Source: Cruorifilaria tuberocauda
Taxonomy: Eukaryota; Nematoda; Chromadorea; Rhabditida; Onchocercidae
NCBI GenBank assembly: GCA_013365365.1
Contig: JABVXU010000077.1
Coordinates: 62,001 to 126,000, forward strand
Length of the DNA stretch: 64,000 nt
Direction of reading: 5' to 3'
Below the pieces are notes generated by a model. It saw only the letters and a list, made by a program, of their open reading frames with translations. It did no database searches and was not told where the DNA came from. The position numbers were made by a program, and so were the translations under genes. Shown here in pieces: positions 12,759-24,900 of the stretch (position 1 is its first letter; each line of letters starts with the position of its first letter).

Positions 12759-15700
12759 GAACCGTTGGATTGAACTTTCAATTTCAGCAAATTTCAGATA
12801 TTTCTTTTGTTGGATTACTCTTGCAGAATTTTTTCAAACCGGAGTTCAAAACGGAAAGGTTTTTAGCCAAACATGAAAAGGTTATTTCTAAGTGGATTCA
12901 TCAGCTTCTCATGTGACTGTGCAATCAGTAATAAATTCAGTAATGTAGTAGTGGTCATGCATCATGTAACTGATCCTGAAAGTATTTTTTAAGCGATAAG
13001 CTTGATGGACTAAACTCTACGTAACGACCGATCTCTCACATCTGCAAATGAACTCGTAAGATGTTTGCATGAGAAAGAGGGAGTAAAAAGTGGATAAAAG
13101 ATAACGGGACGAATTTGATTTCGTGGTATATTTGTCTTCAGTGTTGACAGCTCCATCTATATGACAAGCTGATTGCAAATCAGTTGATGAATCGACACAA
13201 TGGCAGAAATTATAAGGCATTGAGACACTATAGCTTCCTAAGAAGTGATAGTACAGAAATTCATGATTAATATCGTAGTAAAAACCACATATAATCAAAA
13301 GAAGAATAACATGCCCTATTGAAGTTACAGCTTTGAACAGGGAAATTCATGTATTATCACGAATTTGTTTTTGCGAATTTCTAGATTACCAGAAATCACT
13401 CCCAAAATTTCGGCTCTTTTCTCTTGTTCAAATATAGAATAGAAGATGGAACAACAAAAATGCCTATGCGAAAGAGAATAGGCGTAATTAAATTTTAAAA
13501 TTCAAATTTATGATCTCGTTAATAAATGAATTACTGAGAATCTGTTTGATAAGCAGTTAACTCTTCTCACAAAAGAGTCTCCTTAATAATAAAATTAATT
13601 CCACCTTTTGACAAATTCATTAGTGAATAAATAACTAAACACTATATTGTTTAATCACGAAGTTGTGTATAAATGAAGTTAATAAAATTTCGTATTTTTC
13701 GTTATAGAGAAGTTTTTAAAATTGAAATCACCATTCTGACAAATTTTAGATGCTTATTTGAATGTGGAAAATACTTAAAACTTGAAATCATTGCTGATAT
13801 TTTTATTAGGGTATTAAAGAATTAGTTTAAATGAACAATTATGTTCCATAATTATGCTCTTACATACTTTTTATGCGATGTGTAAAGTTGTAGTTGTGAT
13901 ACAATAGAATGAGCAAATTGAACAGTACAATTTAACATAAATTAATTTTATTGACCTTAAGAAAACATTGATTTTACTATTAAGATATTGAGTTTAATAA
14001 GCAAAAGCAAAAAGTGATTAATCCGATTAAATTATGATTTCGCTGGGTAGGCTTGCAATCTTAACAATTGTCATTAATTATGCTTTATTGTTACCATAAT
14101 TTTCTCCCAGAAATCGATAAAGCAGAAGATGATGCCACACTGAACTTAGTTATTCCAGTCTGGCATCTCCTATTTTACAAAGACATCTTCTAAAAAATAT
14201 TAAACATTTCATTTTTGTTGCATCTAGAGAGTTTTTTTGTTTAGCAGAATGAGAACATTTCGAGCAAAATATTTATTTTTGATTTACTCGATGACTTTTT
14301 CACTTTTTTTCATTCTGTAAAGACGTAATAAAATTAACGAGTGCATGAAATTACGACTGTCACTGTAATATAAAATTTATGTGTTTGAATGACTCAAAAT
14401 CGTTTGATAGTTGCACCTTCTCTCATATTTCATAGAATTTTTATGAGTAATTAGGTATGAAAATCTTATGGCCCAAAAAGGAAAATGAGATCTATTTGTC
14501 GGCAAAAAATAGTGACTGAAACAATGATTATTAATGAAAAGAAAAAAACTACTGAAGCAGCCTTATTGACGGAAATGGAAATTACAGATAGCTATATTAA
14601 GAAGATTGCTTGAAATCTAAATTCAACATGTCAAAAATGTCCTGGTCTTTCCGAAAAATAGAAATAAATTTTTCTAGTGCTTTGACCTGCTAACTTTTCT
14701 TTGATTATTCAGCTCTCTGGTATCTTTTAATTTTGTATCTCTTGGAAATAACCAAAAAATTGTCAGATATTTAGGGATTTTATATTTAGGAAATTTAGGA
14801 AATATTTAGGAAATTACAAATTTTCTAAAAGAACATTAAATTTTCCTTAAAGTATAGAGAAATGAGAAAACGAGATTATCCTTTTGCTACAACATAATTT
14901 TATAAATTATGATCAGTGCAAAATTGGTAGAGTAGTTTGTAGGTTAAAATCAGACACAATCTTGAGTAGCTTACAAATGAAAGTTTTGAGACGAATCAAA
15001 CTCTCAAATATCCATTTGTGCATGGAAAAGTTCCGTGAGTTGAACTGAAGAAAGCAGATAAACAAGTGATGGGGCTAGTAATGAATATCCACAGTTAAGA
15101 GATTAAATTCAATAATGCAACTTAATATTGCTTTAAGGCAGGTAATGAAGAAGGTGGAGGGCGAGCTTTAGATGTAGAGAAGCATGGAAGCAAGCACATG
15201 ATGAATGGCCTCTATTTGATTTAAAGGAGAAAAGATATGTAGTAAGGGTTGGGAAAGCTGAATTTTGAATTTATGAGGTGAGATGCCTATAGATTGCGTG
15301 ATGGATGGTTGGCACGCTGTCTGAGCCCATCATTCCATCCAAGATCTCTCTTCCATGAAGCATGAAGCATGAAGCATGAAGCATGAAGCACTTATTGAGC
15401 CTAGTTTACCAACTGAACCGGACACACTTCAACAAACTGCTTTATACAGACACATAGACACACACTTAAACACCAATCTAAATGAAAGAGACGTGATGGG
15501 AAAGTAGAGAGAGAGATGGGTAATTTGCATGGAGAACGTGCGTTTCATTTCACATCTCTCACACCTTCGCAGTTCTTCTTCCAGTTGGCAATACGAAAAT
15601 CAGTGTTTCGCCTCACTGAGTGTTCCAAACGTTTTTCACACGTTCCATCCCATCTCTTCCTAACCAAACATCCAATTAATTAAGAACTTCCCTATCTCTC

Positions 15701-18700
15701 TATCACTTACTTTTATCAATTTTAGTTGATGAATTTGCAAATTTGCAAGTGAACAACTATTGTTATCATCAAAATTATATGCTTTTTTAATGCGATTAAT
15801 CATATTTAAAAATTAAATGAATAAATAATGATGCTATATAATCTATGAAACAACAAATTACATACATAATATATCAACAAAACGGTACAATCAAAATGAA
15901 ATGAATCATTCGGTTTGGGAATGAAGTTTTATCAGTATTATCATGATTTCTCATTATCAGTCGCAGTAATCATGTCTGCATGATTTCGATTATAGCTTCA
16001 GTAAGTTAATAAATCTTAACGAAGACGAAAGCTTGAGCGGAGAGGAACAGATGAGTGCCAGTGCCACTGCCACTGCACATTCAAGTTCTCAGATTTTTGT
16101 TTTTCTTTTTTCCACTCTTTCCTTCATTTCAGCTATTCAAAAGGATAATTTCCTCACAGCACGGTCACTTTAAAAAAGAGCCTGGAATTCTTGAGCTCTT
16201 CTTTATTGATGTTTTTATTCATCTAACATCAAAATTTGTTGCAGCTATTTTTTGTCAATTCTATTCAAAAGATATTTTTTAATACTTTTTGAATAGAATA
16301 AACACGATAGGAAAAAAAATGGATTATTTGTTTTTTATTATCGCATGCATAGTTCAAATGGAACAAGTATCTACTAATGATCCTTTCATCTCCCGTTAAG
16401 TTTTTCAGGTGTACGCCGTATGGTCTACCATCAAGAAATTGATGCATAAGTCGAATTAAGAGATGGGTAGAGATCATATTGACAAACTCTTAATCATCGC
16501 AAAGAATTGTGCCTTCTTTAGCAAAAATATTATTCTCATTATCATCAGTTTAATTGTCAATTTTTAAATAATTGCAATGTTAATGGTTATATAGTTGGCG
16601 ATAACTGTCATTTACATAACTGCAACACTCTATTGTATGATTACAATATTACTGCAATAATTGTTGCAGATATTATGTTCATAATCAATTAGCTAGGATG
16701 ATTTAGTTGTCACATTATCATATGAAAACTCTAATTGATATTTGAGTAAGAGTGCTGAATAAGATCGCGAAAAACAGTCAAAGTCAGTTTCGAAAGCTTT
16801 TTCGGAAATTAAAAATCTAAACTCCTAATTCTCTTTGTACAATTTTATCTTAGCAATTGTATTTATCTAGTCTTGATTTAATTAGAATCTGATCTTGAGC
16901 TTATTTCTCCGATTACTTAAAATTTTCATAACAAAATACTCAGAAATTCTTCGAAGGAAAATAATCTAAACTCTTTCCATTTTCTCCGTCAGTAATCCAT
17001 TGTTTATCTTAGATTTAAATCACTAAAAAAGTTTTAAAAAGGCTTTTTCAAGCTTAAAATGATTTTTTTATTAGTGGCTATAGCATTTTTAAAATTATTT
17101 AGATTCAAAACAGAAAAAAGTAACAATCGTAATAAATTGCAGAAAGATTTAAACAGCCTTTTCATACACCTGACAATCAGTTTTACTCTCTCCTTTCCTC
17201 TTCTGATTTCTAATTTGTTATGCAAGATTTTTTAAATAAAACTTCTAAAAATTTTTAATGAAATTCGCGGAAATTATCCAGGTAAAAGTTCTATATTCCC
17301 TTCTTTCAAAGGACAAATGATGATTCCTGAGTTTTTTTAAAGAAATAGTTTCTTGCGTTTTTTTCGATATATCTTTTGAGACCAATTCAGATTCATTTTG
17401 TTTGAGGCAAATTCCACTTTAATTTGCAATGAATCTATAAACTTTTGCGGTTGTATCTAAATGCTGATTGACAGACCAAAGTATTAGCAGTAAATTGCTT
17501 TGCATTTTCCGTCATTCATTCGCTATCATTATATCAACTTTGACAACATCTCTTGCGTGAACTTTTTTTAATATCCTTGAAAAATCAATAATATCAAACA
17601 GTTTTTTCATATAAAATCAAATTTTGGATCAAAAATTAATTAAAATACAAAACATCAATGTAAATTCAAATGATTCATTACTGCAGGTTCATCAGAATCC
17701 AATAGTCGATATCAAAGGATTCATATTATCGTTTTAAATTGCCAATTTTCCTCTGAATCCCAAGATTGCTGATTCAATGTTTCATTTCTACCATTCCGAA
17801 GCTGAATGTTTAAAAGAAATGTTAAATATTATTCTATGATTATCTACCGCCTATCTTCTAGCTGATACTTTTCTGCATATGCAATTAATAGATGCTTAAA
17901 ACATCCCTCTATTCACCTGTATATTTTTGCAAGAAATAAAACAATATCTGCTTATCAAAAAGAAATGTAAAACAACTGGTAAAAATTTCTGAACCAATGA
18001 GAAGATGAAATTGAGGTAAATTGGTTATTTTAAAATTCATGATGAGTCTTGAGCTGTTGTTATCAAAATGAGCAGAGAAATACGCGTATGTATTACTTTC
18101 ATAAGGCGTCTGTCAATCGAGAAGCACTCACTTGTTGACTTTTCAATTCCTTCGTAAATAGCCTGAAATAATAAGTGAATCATTCGAATGCAAAAAGAAA
18201 AACACGTTGAACTTTCAACTCTTAAAGTTTTTTTTTCAGCCAGTTTCTTCCACATTAAAATATAGAAGCGAGAAAACTTACTCGCTAAATTTGAAAATAT
18301 AAAAGAGATTCGTTTCGCTGTCAAGGACATGCACCTGCTCGCATTTCCATTTGAAACTGTTCTAAAATATTATTGTTTCTTTACGGTCTTGCAAAATGCT
18401 GGCGGAATTCTAAAAATTATGTAATTTAAATCTGCATGCAAAATTACATCTGCACCTATTAATTGTTTTTAATTAATAATGCTTCGTTTTGTAATCCAAT
18501 AAGAATAGAAACAACTACAAATTTAGATTTTTGGATATCAGAAATGTCGATTAATCGCGATTGGTTTTGCAGTATTTCCATGTTCTCATCCAATTTTAGT
18601 CCTACTATTTAAAATTGCCATAGAAATCAATTCATATATTCATCGGCTTTTGTGAATAAAAATAATATAACGAAAACAGACTTCAGAAAATGTTATAATT

Positions 18701-18935
18701 AAGTTAAAAGACTAGAATCTAATCCTTGAAAAGTAGAAAAAACAATTCGATTCAGCAGCATCGGAAAAATATTGCCTAGAAGAACGTCTTAAAGGTTACA
18801 GCGAGAATGTAGCTTTCAATGATGAAGTAAATATATGATAAAGATAGCTCATGGGAAACGCAGTCGACGTTAAATTATATATATCCACAATACCGTAGCG
18901 TATCGAAAACACTACAGTCAAAATATGAGCCAAAT
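12759..18935. other. Intergenic sequence between two minus-strand genes
   Basis: About 6 kb without a recognisable gene. It holds the 3' region of the DCX-PLAT gene on the right and the probable promoter of the TMEM200-like gene on the left. A 93-codon minus frame at 13298-13017 and a 97-codon minus frame at 18330-18037 lack domains. A small plus-strand frame at 16049 (MSASATATAHSSSQ...) encodes 40 residues with one hydrophobic run. The block 15250-15700 is less AT-rich and contains a seven-base tandem repeat. Confidence 0.45.
15354..15390. repeat. Tandem repeat, five copies of CATGAAG
   Basis: Five perfect head-to-tail copies of the heptamer CATGAAG, followed by CA. It lies in intergenic DNA. 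Confidence 0.95.
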
Positions 18936-21900
18936 TTATCTTGATAAGATTTTACAAGTACAAAAAATCAGAGGAGGTATGAAGCGTACTTTTTCATTCT
19001 TTATTGTTATCGCTGTAGTGAGAAGTTCACCAATGGAGACAGCTTCTACTTCAAATGTGCTCATCTACAAATTAATAAATTAGTAAGATTACAATAAATA
19101 ATGCATTAATTAATCATGTGAAAAAAGGAAAGTCCAAAAAGTGAAATAGAAAAAGAGAAAAGGAACAAGTAGACAATTCATAAAATAAATTGACGAACTT
19201 TTTTCTCTTGAAATGGATCAGTGTCATCGTTAATAAGCTTTCTCAAACCTGTATCACCCTTTGTTCCACTTAATGCTAGATAAACATCAAAATCTGCGCT
19301 TGATTCACCGGAATTTATGGTGATTACATAAACAACATCTGTGATAAAGGGAAATTTTTTTATTTAATAATCTAGATAAGCAACTAAGTGTGAATGTTTC
19401 ATGTTAAATGAAAGAATTTAAAATGTTCATAAACAGATAGAGGAAAATATAATGGGAAATTAAATTTCAAAATTGACAATATTAAAAATTTTCGAAAAGA
19501 TGAAAAAATTCAATCGTAAAAAACAAAAAGTTTAGATGCAATTCAAATAATCTATATCTGTAGCAAAAGCTTTACTTGCATACTTGAAATAGGTGGTATA
19601 TCTGGCCAGACAGCTGGGAATTCATAAACTGATTCCGATGTAAGAATCATATTTATAGCAGGAAATCGAAGTTCATCACCATTTTCGGAATCGTATAGTT
19701 TCATCTAAAAAAAGCAAAAACATTTACGAATTTTCAACGGTTGAAATTTTTAGTTTGAGCATTTTAAAAATGATTAAATGAAAAGAAATGCAATATGATA
19801 AAATAGTAACTCAATAATTACAAACTTTTCGTATTTCGATGATATTTTCATCGTCAGATTTTACATCGGCTAGTGCATTATAATTGAGGCGCTGTGAATT
19901 ATCGATGCCAATTCTCACTTTGATTATCATTGATATGTCTGCTGTTTTTTGCTACATGAAAAACTTTAATTTTATGAAAGAAAACCTCGAATAGTTTCAA
20001 GAAATAAGTTGGAAAAATTTCCAAACAATTTGAAGCTGATATTGAAACAGTAAGCGCTTCAAATTATCTTAAGTAAATGATGATTCGTGACCTGTTCACT
20101 TTTTGCTGAAATATTTTGCATTTACTTGAAACCTGACCATAGCTCAATTTCATGAGTTCTTATTTTCGTGAGCAAAATCCAAATCTAAATTCGCTTACTA
20201 TTAAAAAAATTTTTTTCTTATAATTTTACTTCAATCTGAAAATGAAATTTATCTTAAAGCTCCAATGACAAAAAAATTAAAAATCCTTCTACCTGGAAGG
20301 TAATAATCTTATCAGTAGGAGTAGTAGTAACGATCATCATTTCTTCACACCTTTCTTCTGTACAAAGTGTTACTTTCGGGATCAAAGCGCTACCTTTACC
20401 AATCGTCATCCATAGAATCCACTGAGGTTGCTTTCTTGATAACGCTTTATTTTTACTGGCTTTAGTTGAAAGTCCTTCCATTTCTGATTATTAAATTTGA
20501 TTATTTTAAATTCTTAAATTTTGGAATATTCCTTTGAAAATGTTATTACAAAGAGCAAATAATTCACAAAGATTTTTAGAATATATGAAAAAGATGCACC
20601 GGAAAGTAGAAGTTCCATGAAAATATCTCCAATATTGTCGTAAGTTTCCGTCTTCACTTCTTCACTCTCTTCTAAAGTTTTCACGCGATTCATTGCCATT
20701 ACATAACGATATGGAGCGTGATGTGATTCACGTATGGTTACTTTTTCAGCGATCCAATCACTTGCCATTGAGATATTTGTAATATGTCGTCGATCATAGA
20801 TGTCTTGTAATATTTGCATACCTTCGTACATTTCATTTCCTATACATTGTTTATTGAAAAGATTTTCATTGAAATTTACATTTTAACAATCTTTTTGTCG
20901 AAGCTCTTTCCTTACAAATTTTATACAATACATTTGGTATCCATCAAAAATTTTTAATTGTGAATTGAAAGCACAAATTTACCAATATCATTCATTTTGA
21001 CATACAATCGTGCACTTTGTATACGTCCAACGGAAACAGCTTCAGCTTTAAAGGAAACTTCCTAAATAATACGTCATAGTTGTTAATAAACCGAAAAATA
21101 TTTTAAAATAGTAATTACAATAAAAAGTAAAATAATGTTCTTAGTAGAAACGAACTTTTAATTGTTTGTACAAAATTGAAAATTATTCAAAATCTACCAC
21201 TGATTTATCACAAATTTAATTTGCCACCAAAAATAAAAAACTCACTTGTTTTAAATCCGAAGCACATCTAAAATCAACAGGAAAACAACCCGTTTCACCG
21301 ATTTCACCAAATATCCTCATATAAGCAACAGGTTTTTTCAGAAATTTTTGTTCACGTGAACTTAGCTTAATTTTCCCTTCATAAGATAATACTGCAAAAT
21401 AAAAAGAAATAAAAGCTTTAAAACAATTAACATTTCTTATACCAAATGATTTCAAGTTATAATGAATATTTCCCATTATTTTCTATCTCCCATGTTCGTC
21501 TCAACACACTATTACTTCCTGAAAAATCGAATTACCGTTCAGTGGCTCAAAAGCTGCTCGGAAAACTGGAAATTCTCGGAATGGCTGCATATTTTTTTCA
21601 TCACAACCTATCTTCAACCACTTCCTCACATATGATACCATACGTTCTTCGGTATCCAAATCTCTGAGTTCAACATAATCCAAGTAGTAATTCGGCATTT
21701 CACCATTTCCATCAATTTCAATCCTTACTTTTAGCAGATCACCAATTTTACCGAAATCCACCTATAAATTATATGAAAAAACTTTTTTCAGTAATTTATG
21801 AATCCTCAAAAAAAGTTATTCAAAACATTGTTCTGTTCCAATAACTTTTTGCAATAAAAATCTGATTTCGAAATTAAAAGCAAAAACTAATTGCTTGAAA

Positions 21901-24900
21901 ATTTCTCAATATCTTGAGGATGCCTAAATTTGCCACAATGGAAATTGGAGAAGAAATATCCAAAATTACTTGCACAAGTGATGCTGATGGCACCTTTGCC
22001 ATTCGATTGTCATAAATTTGTGTTGTTATCGAACTACCCTGACTGCCGTAACCCACAATATTCAAATTTGACGTAGTTGCGCCGCTTCCATCATCCCTTC
22101 CGGAATGCAAGATAAGCTCCCAGCGACCATCCGCAAAAAATTAATATTAATTTCTTATTCAAGAAATATTTCATACACATATGACATCACAATATTTATT
22201 ATCGGTAAATGACATGTCAAATATATTTGTGCATCGAGAGATTATCGAGAGATTTTTAAAGCTTATTATGTCATTAAAATTTATAAGATTGATTAGTATT
22301 GTCACAATAAAGCAAATTAATCAGTAAAATCCGAACTAAATATTTATTTACAAGTCCGAAATTCTTTAGATTCTGTTTCGAAAATTTAGATTGTAGATGC
22401 TACTTGTAAATCTAGAATCATATAAGATAGTTGTAAGATAGCAGAAAGCCGTTGTTTTCAGCGTTCGTTCAATTTTTCCGTCTACTTGACCACTGTCCAA
22501 CCATTTGGCACATTGAAAAAGATATTGTCTTCCATCAGCAATATTTTCAGTGACCAGAACACGTTCAATGTATATTCCAATTCCTGCACTTTGCAATTTT
22601 ATTAGCAAAACTTTTTCAATATCATGAAACTACATATTAATAAACAAATTTTTGTCAAATAAAAAAAATAGTGTCCAATTACAGAACATGAAAAGAAGAT
22701 ACCGTAACCAACATGATCATGCCCAATGATAATTTTTTGAAGTAAGCCAAGTTTTGCTGTTTCAATGTGAAAGGAATCCATTCTATTCTGTTGAAATTTT
22801 GGTTCATGTGTCTGCAACCAATTTATATACTGAAAACATTGTGTTTTAATTGGGAATTGTTAGATGAATTGTCAACTTTCTCCCTCTTAGTAAAAATCAA
22901 ATTCAGTGTATAAATTAGTCTTTTGAACTGCTATTAATTTAAAGGTCAGTTCTAATAACATAACCGATTTATGATCACTGATATATCTGTTAATCAGTGC
23001 TAATAAAGTTTTGCTATTAGGATACTATAATACAACATTATTGATCGATTTTTTAGAACTTAATTAAGTGATAAGTAAATTGACCAGCTTTAACTGATTA
23101 ATAGTAATTTTTAATTCTTAATAAACAGGGCGTTGTATGATCTGATCTAATTTATCTTGACTACAATAAATTAGCTCACGTTTTGTCGCAATAGATGCCT
23201 TTCGCTTGTATTTAAATCGCCGTATAAAATAATGAACAAATCGAGATCTGTATCAGCCGCCCAACGATTTCCAGTAATTACCGATACAGTATAAGTCATA
23301 CCTTAAAATAACTTTTTTTAGCAAATACAATAATATTTAAATAGTGGTAGCAGATATTGATAAGCTGATTTACATCAGAGAAATGATGCAATGTAAAAAA
23401 ATAAAAAATAATAGTAGTTTAAATTGATTTTTGGATAGAGAAGCAATGACGATAATTTCTGAGAGCCTCGAACAAGATTTGAGTTCTAGCAAACAGACCA
23501 TCTTCTTTTGCACTGAATGAATGATCGACTTCAGGCGCAGATGTATTAATATCCTCGCTGTTGTCAAATGACTGATTACTGGACGTTGCTGGCATCAATT
23601 CCGGAGCATCTTTCGTTACTGGATTGGAATGTCCAGTATTCATGATATTTTCCGTTTGTTCTGCAACTGCAATTGCTCCAAAATTGAAATATCTCAAAAA
23701 TGTAATAATCAATTTTGAATTGATTTAGAATGGAAATTCTATTGCAAAAACTCTTTCGAAATCTAACTTTCTTCTTTACTTTGTACCAATTCTTCTTCCT
23801 TCGTCTTTTCTTTTCCACTTTCTATTCTACTTGTTATATTTTCTTCATTTTTTTCGTTTTTCTTTACATCGTCCGTCTCTTGTTCATTTTCCGGTTCTGT
23901 TTGTTTACTTTCGTATGACTCTTCTCTCCAAGTATCATTTGTCGCAATCTCGTTGACATCGTTAGAACAGTCTCCGGCAGACTGAAGCACTATCGTTTTT
24001 TCGGATGTCTCCGATGATCTTTGTGAGAAGGGTAAGGTTGAAAGAGTTTGTGAAGTTTCTAGCGAGTCTAAAATTTAATAATTTTCACAAATTTTTTTTT
24101 ACACAACTAGAAGTAAATTTTGGAAAATTTTGAGAAGCTGAACTTTTTTTCATTTTATTTGTCGATACTGCATTCTTTGATTTATAACTCTCTCGTTTAC
24201 TTAGACGAGACATCGAAGTTAAGGGCATCATCTTATTGTTACTAAGCACTCGTTGAGGTCGTTCAATCGAATTCTCCCGGTAGATCGATTGGTTTGCCTG
24301 CTTTGCTGGAATGCTGATTATTTTTGCCATGTCAGATTCATTCGTGCAGCAGAAATTAATCAAAAACGTCGCTTATATCATAGAATCGAAAACGTTTTTT
24401 ACAGCTAATGTGAAATATATAATCGAAAATTGAAATATGTCATTTAAAGTGTTATATTATTTATTAAAACTCTCAAAATGTATTCAATGCAAAGCTAACT
24501 TGTAGTCGGCTGTCTTAGAAAACTTGATGATGTCCCTGATATTGATGGTAGTGGTGGTATACCTGCTGAAAATACACTTTCCCGAAACATCGGTCGTTCA
24601 TTTCTCGGTACCGCAAGTAGTCGGGTTTCATTTAATGAAAAAATTTCATTCGTACTCAATATTCTCTTGCCAGAATAAGTATACAACTTGAAAATTGCCA
24701 CCTAAAATCCTTGTGATCTAATAGATTCAATAAAATTTCTATTTCAACTTTTCCAACTTTAAATTAGCTAGTCAGCAAATATGAGATCAAATTGGATGCA
24801 AATAATTTTATTTGAATTAATATGTGTCCTACGCTTTTGAAATGGATTTATATTCCGATCATCACTGAACAATATCGAAAAAGTTTTCATAACCTGTAAA

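Noticed and set aside
13017..13298. 93-codon minus-strand frame rich in Tyr, Ser and Cys
   Set aside because: No start context, domain or in-phase link to the TMEM200-like exon at 12742; treated as chance.
16049..16171. Small plus-strand frame encoding 40 residues with a hydrophobic core
   Set aside because: It reads through a polypyrimidine tract that looks like an acceptor, and there is no family or neighbour to support it.
18037..18330. 97-codon minus-strand frame downstream of the DCX-PLAT gene
   Set aside because: Checked as a possible further PLAT exon; none of the PLAT motifs appear in any frame.
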